Shown here: one piece after another, positions 9,165-20,116 of the stretch
Numbering within the stretch: the stretch's first letter is position 1
How the letters are laid out: every line of letters starts with the position of its first letter
Source: Dichotomocladium elegans
Taxonomy: Eukaryota; Mucoromycota; Mucoromycetes; Mucorales; Lichtheimiaceae
NCBI GenBank assembly: GCA_025716815.1
Contig: JAIXMN010000017.1
Span: 895,677 to 959,676 of the forward strand
Direction of reading: 5' to 3'
DNA: 64,000 nt
Notes under the pieces: generated by a model
Told to the model about the DNA's origin: nothing
The model's database searches: none
Seen by the model: only the letters and a program-made list of their open reading frames with translations
Made by a program: the position numbers and the translations under genes

Positions 9165-10833
9165 ATTTGCTACGTGAATGTCAGGATAAATAGCAAGGAT
9201 TAAATCCATGCTATTGTCAGTCCGAATGAGCCATTCTGAAGGGATCTGAATGCTCTGATCATGCGGTGGTCGGCTGTCACCGACGGCAAGGAGGAAATCA
9301 GCAAAGTTAGCAGCTCCAGAGCCAGCATTTCTTACGCGCATGTTGATTGTCAGTGGGAGGATGCGAACATCCCTCCAAAAAGAAGCTGATTGAATTGTCC
9401 CAGTGACAATCTCAGAGCAATTTCCCTTCTTGATAATCAGAAGCAGCTGGCGAAAGTCCCCACTGAACACGACAACCTTACCACTGAAAGGAACACGTTC
9501 ACAGGCGGAGTTGCGGGCACCCATGATATCCTTGAGCATCTTATCGACCGCCTCAAAATTGTGCTTGATGCTCATGACGGCCTCATCCCAAATAATTACA
9601 GAAGCTTCTTTTATGAGATGGGCATGCGAACTTGTGAGGCTGATATAGCAGGTACTATTCTCGTCAGCATTCAATGGGATCTTAAAACGGCTATGCGCGG
9701 TCCGACCACTGGGGAGCAGGATGGCAGCAATTCCAGAAGAAGCAACCGGCAGAGCAATCTGCTGCTGAGAGCGCACGTAACTCAACAGAGCCTTGAAGAC
9801 CTGGGATTTTCCTGTACCGCCAGGACCATCTAGGAAGAAGATGCGGGGAGCAGGAGGGCAGGCAGACTGCTCACGGATAGCAGTAACGATTGTATTGTAT
9901 GCAGCTCGCTGATCGTCATTGAGTGTATTCACCAAGTTCGTGTTGATGGTGGATTGTTCATCAGCAGGGTACTCAGCAAACTCGGCGTGGGCAAGTGCGT
10001 GGACAGGCAGGACATCCTCGTAAAGGGTTGACAGATATTCCTGAGGCAAGGAGGGATAATCTGACAGCCGATGTCCTGCGGCTTGTAACCATACGTCGAT
10101 GTCGCCAAGTGTGCGCTGGTAAATCCGGTCAATGTCGGCTTGCTCCAGGTCTTGTTCGTTCTGCAACTGCTTATCCCATCTGAGCTGAAAGAAATAATCG
10201 TCTGCCATCCTCTCGCGGTGATTGTCCCACAACTGAAGAGGATCGGCAGGTGAGCAGTACATCAGGATGCATGTGAAAAGTCTGCATATGGATGATGCTG
10301 ATCCGGTGAGTGATGTCTCAGTCATGGCACGATCCCATTCCTCGTCAGACTCCAAATAACCACGTGCAAGCGCTGCTGCCTCGAATGTCAGGTGTGGGGC
10401 ATCGTCACCATTAGCAAGCAGCGCAGCAAAACTTGTTGGACCTGGGATATGGAGTAAGAGCAAACGAAGGCAGTAGAGAGGCATGTTAGAAAGTCCTATG
10501 GAATAGATGCGCGGTACTACGTTGGCGATCTCGTTTCTAGCTCGTCGTCTCCACTGGCGGTTCTGCTGGTCCCATGTGTAATGGTAGGGAACTTCCGAGT
10601 AGCAGAGTGTGCGGGCGAATTCATCCTGGGCGCAGAGAACAAAGAAGCTGAGGAGTGTTGTCCCTGTTGCCGCCATTTGTCTTACAGCGTCGAACTGTTC
10701 TTGTGACATTGATGCATGGAACGTCACATACTGCTCTGACGGAAGATGTATCTGTAGCCATACAACTGGTGGATCGTGCATGTGGAGGTCGAACTTAAGA
10801 GTACGCCAGATCGCTTCAGATGGGCCAATATAC
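9165..10833 (-). pseudogene. Helitron H2 helicase region, 3' truncated
   Basis: Minus-strand exon homologous to the H1 helicase. Walker A GPGGTGKS, WDEAVM and SGDFRQLL are present in the same order. The frame stops matching H1 after ..DLILAIYPDIHVAN at 9165, where LTR F1 starts. The last helicase motifs (HKAQGQT, VALSRAT) are lost, so this copy cannot encode an active helicase. The exon starts just 3' of a 59-nt intron (10834-10892). The three minus-strand H2 pieces listed here are one original gene. Confidence 0.85.
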
Positions 10834-10892
10834 CTTGGATGTTTTCGTTAGCAAATTCTTAATCATGTACGTCTACGGTTTTACTAACATAC
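10834..10892 (-). other. Spliceosomal intron in Helitron H2
   Basis: 59 nt, GTATGT at the 5' end, GCTAAC branch-like motif, CAAG at the 3' end, splitting the conserved NARYIGP segment. The homologous position in H1 (around 468) reads through with no intron, which confirms both edges. Confidence 0.8.
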
Positions 10893-12544
10893 CTGGCATT
10901 CTGATACTGGGTGATCTCGTCGACTGGTTCTGGGTCCATGGCAGTCGCAGAAGCAATCTCAAGTTGGGCTCAGTCTGTACCCTTGGTGATATATTTGCAA
11001 ATGTACTTGACAGCACGGGCGGTCGTGCAGATTTCAACATTGATGTGTGAATCATACATATGGCTGAGGTAAGGGTTGTAAGGAATCACCCAGTGATTGT
11101 CTGCCTCGCCGCGCTGCTCTCCCAAGAAGTATCCTTGGCCGGTGTTATTGCGCCTCTGATATACAGGATAGCTGTCTCTGCTGTCGCGTGTCTCTGAGCA
11201 AAAGCTTTTCGGATATCCCTTCTCACACCGTCCCATTGCTGCACAGCATGGAAACCAGCTATGAGGTCCACATGGTCCATGGATCATTGTCGACGTGACA
11301 GTACGATACAGCTGTGGGTGAGCGACTGGGTCAGGCAATTCTGCGCACACAAATTTATCATAGGCGGATGGATTCCTGGGTCGGTCCTGTTGGTGGAGAA
11401 TGAATAGCATATGGACATGGGGTAAACCACGCTTTTGGAATTCCACAGTTGCAATATATCCCTCAACACGGCCAAAGCATTTTGATTCTCTGATGTGCTT
11501 GATCATATGCTTCATCTTCATGTTGAAGACACGGGCGCAAAGGTCTGGGCGGTCAGAGGCAGTCTGTCCAGGAAAAAGCTCATCGGTAATCTCAGGCCAC
11601 TTTGGGTTGCAGGTAAAGGTGATAAAGAGACTGGGATTGCCGTGAACATGTGTGATAGCCAGGGAGTCTTGAAGCATTTGCTTCATATATCGTGGTCCTC
11701 CAGTGAAACTGGAGGGTAAGACTATAGATCGGCCAACTTGTCGAGGGTCCATCCCGTCACCAATACCATGATAGAGTTCGCTACGTAGATCGTCCTGGTT
11801 GCTGCGGAGATAATTGAGGCGGCTGCTCTCAATTCGGACATAATTATCCACCACCATTTGTTGAAAAAGTCTGCCAAAATAATGGTGGTATGTCTTTTGG
11901 GCCCCGTCACGTACCATGAGCATATAGGCGCAATACTCACGTAGAGTGACCTCTTCAGTGTCACCAGCGTTGTTCCGGTATTGCATTCTGTCATACCACC
12001 CCTGATCTCCAAATGGGAACATGAGAACATAATGGAGCGGAATATATGCTGAGTGCAGGGAGCTGATGGTCTCAAGAGCTCCACCTGCCCTGTCATGGAG
12101 CACGATGTCATGTGGATCGATCCGTCCATCAGTGGATTGCTCGACAACTAAAGCAGCGACTTCTGGGTGAGATTGCGGATCGTAACGCCTGCCCATATGA
12201 CGCGCAGTGCGAATGGTAGCCTGGAGACTTCCTATAGGTAAATCTCGATAGTGCTCTGCTGCAGACATGTATGATCGGACGAAGGGGTTGTCACATTCCA
12301 TGACCTGCTGGAGAAGTGCGATTGTATCCATGTTGAGGTCTGCAAACATAGATGTCCTTAGCCCCAGTTGGTCAGTCGTGTCAGCAAAGTAGATCTGTGA
12401 AAACCTGGCGTTGTTGTAATTCTCAGCTCTCAGCGATCCGATGCGGTGGTACATGGCACCATTGATCCTGAAAGTTGAAACACCATTTGACCCATTTGCC
12501 AATTGCTCGTCCCAGTTCCCTCTAATGGAAGCGAAGGAAAACAT
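10893..12544 (-). pseudogene. Helitron H2 Rep (HUH nuclease) region
   Basis: Encodes the Rep nuclease: FITFTCNPKWPEI, then the metal-binding GLPHVHMLFIL (HxH, the HUH motif), followed by the YDKFVCAE segment of the catalytic-tyrosine region and the conserved IHGPCG block shared with H1. Downstream it ends ..ICKYITKGTD and then meets an in-frame TGA (10970-10972) where H1 has CGA, after which the coding sequence continues in the same frame to the intron. The ATG at 12544 is probably not the start, because the same frame continues upstream past another TGA. Function of the family: nicking and joining of the transferred strand. Confidence 0.9.
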
Positions 12545-12568
12545 ATTGTTGTACGCGCGAATAAATCT

Positions 12569-13360
12569 TCAAAAGTCCCATGCAGAAGGATCCATGTTGG
12601 TAAGAAGTGCTATGATCTCCTGTGATGGAGCACGGGGGAGAGGAAGTTGAATTCCACTGGGCGTGCAGCACATTCCAAAGCGAGGATTGATCAGTGATGA
12701 ATTGGCCGTTCGTTTGTGAATCCACATTTTCACATTGCAAAAGTGGCAAGAAGCTTCCATCCGACCAAAAATGCTATGTCGATAGTTCGGGCCTGGGGTG
12801 TGGCAGATGCTACGTCCGAATATGTTCTCAGGCTGAAATGGCATCCTGAGTGCAATCTGGTACTGAGCGCCGTGTTGAGACTGAAAGTTGAGTGGATTAA
12901 ATGGGCATAGACTGTGTGTCCGTCGGCTGTGGGAAGGAGATCCACATTGACTACAGGATTGAGCTGGGGTTGGGGCTGGGGCTGGAACAGGAGCTGCATC
13001 ACACTGAAAATTAACATTGGCATTCTTCGCAATATTTGCATATTCAGTAATACCTTGTTGACGCCGCGGATTTGCAGGGCAATCGCGATGGGTTGATCGC
13101 CGATGAGAAGAGGAGCCACAGGAAGGACAGGTTGGGGCTGTTTGATTTTGGGTTTGGACAAAGGAGACAAATTCCTGCATATATACATCAATTTTAACCA
13201 CTGAAAGCAGAATCTTCATAGGGTATAAGACATACTTCAGTAGCTGTAGTTCTTTGACGAACTCTACGAACGTTTAAAGGACAATCATTCGAAGACGGAT
13301 TGGTGTGTGTGATAGAGCCGCAGATGCAGGTTCCTGGAGACTGATCCCCCTGGTGATGAT
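12569..13360 (-). pseudogene. Helitron H2 N-terminal zinc-knuckle region
   Basis: Carries repeated Cys clusters of the form CxxCGSxxHxxxxxxxCPxN: CPSCGSSSHRRSTHRDCP and CSQCGSPSHSRRTHSLCP within 12569-13190, and a further one, CICGSITHTNPSSNDCP, in an exon to the right of about 13251. A GTATGT..GCAG intron joins the two coding blocks. A further cysteine pair (CHFCNVK, MCCTP) follows. The frame ends at TGA 12569-12571 but the next codons run in the same frame into the Rep domain, so this is a nonsense mutation inside one long gene. The exact first exon is unclear. Confidence 0.7.
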
Positions 13361-14208
13361 GGTTAAAAGTCACGCGTATCGATTATACTCCTTAGTAAAA
13401 GTTACCATCTTTGCTAAGCAATATGAGAAAAGAAAGAGGAGGTCAGAAAGTATGAATAGTAGGATAGGTGAAAAAACTCAGGTTTACCAATACATGATGG
13501 GATCTATATTTATATGAATTCGGAGCAAGCTTCGATTTAGAGAAGTAAGACATCCACGGATGCAAACAGTTTCATATGTTAGGATATACAGGATCGGTTC
13601 CTCTATTGTGAGCTATGTACATGTGTTAGAAGACCAAGGCTTCTATGTGGATGCTTCACTTAAGAATGCCAAGGCTTCTGTTTGGATGATTCATCTAAGA
13701 AGGTCACCTCTGCTGTGATGATTGGTCCAACTGTTTCTGCTCTTGCTGCGGCAAGAAGCACTGTGTGGAAAATTAACATGTGAAAAAGGTATTAGTAATA
13801 TCTGCATCGCAAGCTAACATATGATTTTCGCTGCTCTAAATCCATCACAGCTACCCTTCTCGTAGCATAAACGTGTGGTAAAATACTCAAAAACCACCAC
13901 CAATATGATACTTTTCTAACAGCCTCAGAAATAAAAACCATGCTACTACAGGTAACTTTCTAATCTGCGCCCAATCATCAACCGCAGACCTTAGCCTCGT
14001 TAGAAAAATTAACCAAATCAAATTTTAAGAAAATCGGGGCTAACCATATTTGTAAATTAGCTTGCATACGGACCAACAGTCTATTCTAATACTGATTAAT
14101 GACCTCATCGAAAATTTACCCTAGTATGTAGCATTTTTAATAGAATGAATATTTTGATAATTTCTTCTCTCCTTCTCTTCCTTTTCTGCCCACTTTTTGA
14201 CGAACACT
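13361..14208. other. Spacer between H2 and accessory gene
   Basis: AT-rich sequence with no convincing gene, RNA or repeat. It separates the minus-strand Helitron gene from a plus-strand accessory gene and so probably holds two divergent promoters. Confidence 0.4.
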
Positions 14209-15561
14209 ATGGATTACTCTGAATATCATGCTAGGGAAAATGCTGGTGGTGTAAACCACACAGTACTTGGTTTCCTTAGTGGCTTAAGTATGTGAAATAT
14301 ATATGTAGAGTAAATAAGTTAACAGTAATCCTAGCCCTACCCCAGGCCCTTGATACCATTACGGAGTTCCTCCGTAATAATAATGTGAAAGTTCATGTTG
14401 CTGATGAGAATTGGCATACTGCCTACCTTGGGTTTAACCTTGACACTATTGGGGTAAATAGGCAGATCCAAGTGAAGGTGGCTCATGAACCACTTGAGGT
14501 AGCTGAGGATGTCCTGGTAAGTTTTTAGTATTATTTCAGGGATGTTTGTTTATCAGTTTCTATTAGGTACATGAATTTGCACCACCAAGCCCAGCATCTG
14601 TTGAGGATGTTCAGTTAGCCACTTTGGTAGATCCTACTGAAGTGGATCGCCTAACTGTTACTAGTAGCAGAGTAGACCATCCTCCCCCAGAAACACCAGT
14701 AGAGGATCCATCTACTGAGGATGAGGATTATCAGCCCCCCCGTTCAAGGCCAACTAAGCGTCGCAACATAGAGGTATTAATATTTTGTGTTTCAGTATTT
14801 TATCTCATCATTTTATATTATACTAGGCGCCAAAGCCCACAGAAGAACCAATAACTAGGGCTCTTGTCAATACTGGTGCATTCCCAAAAGCTGTCTCAAA
14901 TGCACTAGTTGATATTCAACGTGTTGCTGCAGTTATGGGTGAGCTCTGTGAGACGTTTAATGTCACACAGCCTATACCACTGCAGCAACTCCCAAACAGT
15001 CTTGTCCTCCTCCCTGCCTCATCTGTGTCTAGTGGTATTAATCCACTTGATACACTTATCCACCTCAACCCTCAATCGATTAAAGCAGTAAATTTCCAAG
15101 CAAAGCTGTATAGTAATGTCTACATTTTAAATGTCTACATCATCTATACAGCACTGCTTACAAGTGGTAGGGAGCAAGAAGCTGAAACATTACTATATAA
15201 CCCTACTATTAATAGTAAGTCCAAAAGTTTTTTCCATGAAAACGTCTAACAGAAATATTTCAGTTTCAGTTGCACAAGACACATGGGAGGGATATGTCTT
15301 GCGAGGTGCTCCTCACCTTTTGGAAATGGTGAAAATATCACCATATGTTCTCCTTTTGCCACAGGTGTTCAGCATGTCTAGGCTTGCCAATGTATGTTTT
15401 TTTAATATTAGAGTACCCAAAACTTACTTCATTTTATAGACCAACAAAAGGGGTTCTCTGATGGACTTGTACTTTGGAGAGATGTTGCCCCTACCCTACA
15501 ACATCCTACCCTACATGGACCATTGGAAAAACTTATTGCTGATGCCGAATCGTTAAACTAG
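14209..15561 (+). CDS. Multi-exon accessory gene, paralogue of 3375-4355
   Basis: Start ATG 14209; exon 1 14209-14287; intron GTATGT..ACAG to 14325; exon 2 14326-14516; intron GTAAGT..TTAG to 14566; exon 3 14567-14773; intron to 14826; exon 4 from 14827 to about 15214; then exons ending near 15394 and 15561 (TAG). The protein has an acidic stretch followed by a basic KRRNIE block (possible nuclear signal), a helical hydrophobic middle (GAFPKAVSNALVDIQRVAAVMGEL) and a C-terminal segment WRDVAPTLQHPTLHGPLEKLI. The family is unknown to me. Exon borders after 15110 are approximate. It lies divergent to Helitron H2. Confidence 0.45.
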
Positions 15562-15648
15562 GTTATAATTTTTTATACTTAACTTTTACTCATCCATAAA
15601 CACTGCCCAAATGTTCTATACATCAACCATAAGCATCACTCAATCACT

Positions 15649-16590
15649 GTACAGTGGCCGCCCATTATAGTGATACCCTTAGTTCCAGCCAAATCGTATC
15701 ACTATAACGAATTTTCAAACGCCGCACTGTAGTGCTGGAAATGAAACTGATCCAATAAAAATCATGATGTCTGTACCTTTCGTTTGACAGTTAAAAGACA
15801 TTATTTATTCTATTTTTGTATGTACCTTCCTGTTGTCTTATACTATGTCTCGCCTTATTCAGCATCAACATATCTCTGATCTGTCATACACACAGGAGAA
15901 CAAGTCGAAGAAGCCAAGAACGCATATAACCTTTACCAATCGCGAGAAACTCATGCTCTGCTACAAGGCGAAGCAGCAACCAAGCTGGACGCAAAGTCAA
16001 CTCGCAGAATGGGCTACTGTCAAATTCAATAAGCCGAACACCATCCCCCAAAATACTATTTCGGGAATCTTGAAGCAGTCAGACAAGCTTATGTCAATGA
16101 CTGATGAACAGCTTGATGGAGTAAGGACAAGGGCCTGCGCGTTGCCTGACCTTGAGAGGGTCCTTTCCCGCTTTGTTGACCAGATGGAAGTGGCGAACCA
16201 ACCAGTTTCCCATGCCGCTATCGTTGTCCAGGCTGGAGTGATTGCAAGAGAGATGGGGATAGAAAATCCCATCAAGTTTTCTGATGGCTGGCTCACAAGA
16301 TTTGAGCATCGCCATGGTTATAGTTCCAGAGCTATGCATGGCGAAGCAGGTTCGGTGAATATCAGTTCGTCAGAAATCCAAGAAAAGGTGTTGGAACTCA
16401 AGGCCAAGGTAGCTCAGTATGATGCAAAAGACATCTACAACTTTGATGAAACTGGGCTCTATTACGCCCAAGCTCCAAAACGTATGATTTCCAGAAACGT
16501 TGTTCCTGGAAAGAAGGGGAGCAAGCTCTGTATCACAGTTGGGCTCATGTGCAATGCTGATGCAACTTACTTATATTGCCTCAAAAGTTC
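15649..16590 (+). mobile_element. Broken pogo-like transposon P1
   Basis: A TA dinucleotide precedes CAGTGGCCGCCC at 15655, and a nearby inverted pair ATTATAGTGATAC / GTATCACTATAACG lies at about 15664-15712, as expected for a terminal region of a Tc1/pogo element. The transposase that follows breaks off at about 16590. I found no matching right terminus, so the 3' end is lost. Confidence 0.55.
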
Positions 16591-16675
16591 GGCACACCCC
16601 CCCAATTCCAAATTTTTTTTGGAAGTCAGACGCGTTGCCAGCCTGAAAAGTTCCCAAAAATTTTTCAGGCAATGA
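15845..16675 (+). pseudogene. pogo/Tigger-type transposase, 3' truncated
   Basis: The N-terminus has a CENP-B-like helix-turn-helix (KLMLCYKAKQQPSWTQSQLAEWA), then a second HTH_Tnp_Tc5-like block (FSDGWLTRFEHRHGYSSRAMHGEAG) and the start of the DDE catalytic domain with the first Asp (YNFDETGLYY). After LMCNADATYLYC, near 16585, the sequence becomes CCCCCCC and AAAAATTTTT-rich and conservation ends; the later D residues are missing. It is homologous to the PG transposase at 52484. The start ATG (15845) is the first in frame before the DNA-binding region. Not functional. Confidence 0.8.
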
Positions 16676-18099
16676 AGATCAGCCACAAGCCCCCTCCCAA
16701 TTTTTTCTTTATTAACTGCTTTGCGTCAACCGTGAACTGTTACAAGAAGCTGACTTGATAAGTCTACGCGCACTGACTGCTAGCAATCATTGCATTAACA
16801 TCCTCCTAGTTCTCTTGGCGGTAAGTAAAAACATCATTGTAATTGCATGTTTAATTCTGCGCTTCTCCATAAAACAATACAAATTTATTAAGAATGTACT
16901 GGTAGGCGAAGCACGTCCTTTTCATTATACAACTGTTCAGTTTTTTCGGCATCAGTAATCACGTCATCAGGTTTCTCTGATCTCCACTGTATAAGTGAAT
17001 GGCAATCAACGCATTATGTCGTCCACGTTTGGGTGAGAATTACAATGTGCTTCCCAGGGAAAGCTTCTACTGTTCGCCCAGATGCTGCTGCCTGCAAGTT
17101 AGCAATCCCATTGTTGCTTCAGTGTGCGCTCTCTTGAAGGATTCAAATGCGTTGCTTTCGATCGATGAGTCTTTTGTATTCCATCAACAGAGCAGTTACT
17201 CAATTCCTCAGCAATACAATTGGTTACCAACTTGAAGCCTATAATCCCAGCGACGACATGGTTCCAGTTTGCTTTTCTGGCCAACATCAACTTTACATCC
17301 GGTCCCAAACATGGGTGCAGCGTCATGCAATTTCAATCGCAACACCAGTCAAAGTGTGTTGTCTTCAATGAGATGCAAACAGCGGCAATCAGTGCGAGTT
17401 GTGCGGGTATTGTAAGCCTTGTGAGTTCGGAGGGTAACTATGAAAGTCATATATGGGAAACGGGTGGAAGATAAAAATGGACGCAGGTTCGTTTGAAGGG
17501 AGTTGGTCATTTGCATTTATAAGAGCAACAAAAAAATAAAACTATCTCTATCCATCCTCGTTTTTAAATTTCTTGACAATCTGTTCGATTTATAAACATA
17601 CTTAGCGATCTACCTTTATCAGAAGAGTCATTTTCATGATGACATCAAGCAGGAATCTCTTTCTGCTTGGCAACGATCTGGTTCAGGTACATCTATGCAA
17701 ACCTCTAGACGCGTCAAATATTGTGCTGAAAGTCATTCATCATACATTCGTTACGCTCAGCTGTGAATAGCTAATAAGTGATACAAATGTAATAAAAGTG
17801 CCGCACAATAAAAAAATAGTCGGTGCAGTATTGTCCTAGCTCTCCTTTCCACTTGCACTTAAGAGCAATCGTAAACCCGAATCTCGGCGAAAATGAGCAC
17901 CATTTACGGAAACAGTAACGATGCCACCAGCCCTACGATCTGTCTCCAAGATCGGCATGAAATGGAATGTCATGTAGACAATTATGTTGAGGTTCTGAAG
18001 CAGGCACCCCAAAAAACCGGGGAATGCTGGGTTTATGATCGTATCTATCAACCAAAGGATAGGGACCCTGAAGGTAGTAGTGAAGATATATTATTCCCG
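16676..18099. other. Unassigned AT-rich region
   Basis: Only short, unrelated frames. No domain, no RNA gene and no terminal inverted repeat that I could pair. Confidence 0.4.
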
Positions 18100-20116
18100 T
18101 GACAGAAAACGTAACGTTACGTTCGTTAAGATGCACCGAAACGATCGAAAAATTTTAAAAAGAAAGTGCTGTGGACGCGGTATTATACCTGCCACCATTC
18201 GACACGTTTCCATGTGAAACATAGCAGTGGTGGCAGAAGTAGCCCCAATGAAGAAGGCCAAGGAAGTCGCCCTATCTAGAAAAAAACGAAGCAAGTAGGC
18301 TGCGAGGCTGGGTTGAAACTTACGTGCTATAAAGACGATCCAACGAAGGTCGTCTTCCATTACACTAAGGAGCATACTGGCCATACCCCTGGATCCATGA
18401 AGACGTCAAGTACTTGCCGCTTTCTGACGACGTGAAAGCACGCATCCTTGATGAAATCTGCAAAGGATATAATGTTCGTCAGATCTGCACGTCACTGCAG
18501 CACAAATACGATGGTGCTCCTTATACTCAGCGAGAAGCCCACATCAGCACCACTGACGTTTATAATATCTATTATAAACATCGTCAGCAAAAATGCGAGA
18601 AGAGCAACGATGACTTCGAGTCTATCGAAAAATGGCTGATGGAACTTAGCGCCAAAGGGTATAAGACGTGGGTTGATAGTGATGATGCAGGAATAAGAGC
18701 TCTTTCCGCTGGATACTTCGCCTTCGGTTTCCTTGCTCCGTGGCAAAAAACGCTGCTTGTTGGTGCCAAATTCATTTCTTTGGATGCAACTCACGATGTC
18801 AGTCGTTACCATGATGGTGCGTTATACACTATGGTCATCCGCCATCCTATTGCTGGTCGTGGTGTTCCAGTTGCATACCTTTTGACGAATGACCTGTCAT
18901 GTCGGCCCCTCGTCCACTGGTTCCGCTTTTGCATTCACTTGGTGTAGTCCCACACAGAATCACCATAGACTGCAGTCTTCCTGAAGACAACGCAATCTGC
19001 GAAGTGTGGGCAGACTGCACCATTCAGTACTGTACGTGGCACGTCATGCGCGCATGGATGAAGAACATGCAATCGAAAGTTGTTGGAGAGCGAGGGCGTA
19101 CACCAGAGCAAGCAAGAAAAGTAATCCGCCAACACCTACGCGATCTAATGTATGAGAAAGATGTTGAGAAGTTCAATGAACTTCTCAATATTTTTCTCAC
19201 TAGATACGCACTCACACAGATCGAATTCGCGGCTTACTTTAAGCGTTACTGGGTCGATGTCACCCAAGGGTCTGAACGTTGGGCGGCTTGCCACCAGCCG
19301 GCTATGTACACTAACATGGAAACCAACAACTATGTGGAGTCGTGGCACAACCAACTGAAGACAATTTATCTCCAGCGCAAACGTGTCCATCATATGGATA
19401 TGCTCCTGGAGATTTTGACATCAGTCGTCGAATTCGACATTAAGCAAGAGATCCGACGGTTATCTGCTAACATTGGTCGAATGGGTATCACAGAATATCG
19501 TTTCCGCAGAGAAGAACGGAAAGCCAAATTGATTGATCGCGCAATGTTACCGGCAATGATAACATTGCATGCTGGAAATGAGTATGTCGTCAGCTCATTT
19601 TCAATGTATGGAACCACATATGAAGTAAGGAAGTCCTGATCTGCCATATGTCTTATCCTTGACATACTCATACTCTTTACTTACTAGGTCCACACCAGCG
19701 GCTTGCAGATCATAGTTTGCAGTTGCCCTTGGTTCACCACAACGCGCCACCCTTGTAAGCATATGTTCCTAGTGCAGCAGCATATTGATGGTCTGACTGT
19801 TCGCACATCATTGTCGGACAATTCTGTACCATCAGTAGAGCTAGTTGTACCTGGCGGAATGCTTCCTGCCAGGGAGCGCCAACTGCACACGCCAACGCCC
19901 AAGGAACTGCTTGACGACGCGCTTAAGAGGCACTCGGCCACCATCACTGCCTTGAGACGTCGCATTGCAGGATCAATGGTTGATGATCCCGAAAAGATCG
20001 CCGAAGCAATTACTCAGGTCGAAAATCTAACTGAAACGCTTTCCTCGATCAATTCTTTCGTCAGCACAGCTCTTTCCGTTCCTCCAAATGCCAATTTCCG
20101 CCGCCAAAATCATTGA
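18100..20116 (+). pseudogene. Mutator-like (MULE) transposase pseudogene
   Basis: The pieces read in order. First come the remains of a FAR1/FLYWCH-like Cys-His N-terminus with frame changes (CEAGLKLTCYKDDP..HYTKEHTGHTPG, 18299-18398). Next is the catalytic domain from 18414 with first Asp FISLDATHDV and, after a frameshift near 18930, second Asp ITIDCSLPED, and the Glu region NNYVESWHNQLK. An intron at 19625-19687 (GTAAGG..CTAG) leads to a SWIM zinc finger CSC-x8-PCKH. The layout (N-terminal zinc domain, DDE, SWIM) is that of MULE transposases. At least one frameshift is certain. Terminal repeats were not found. Confidence 0.75.
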
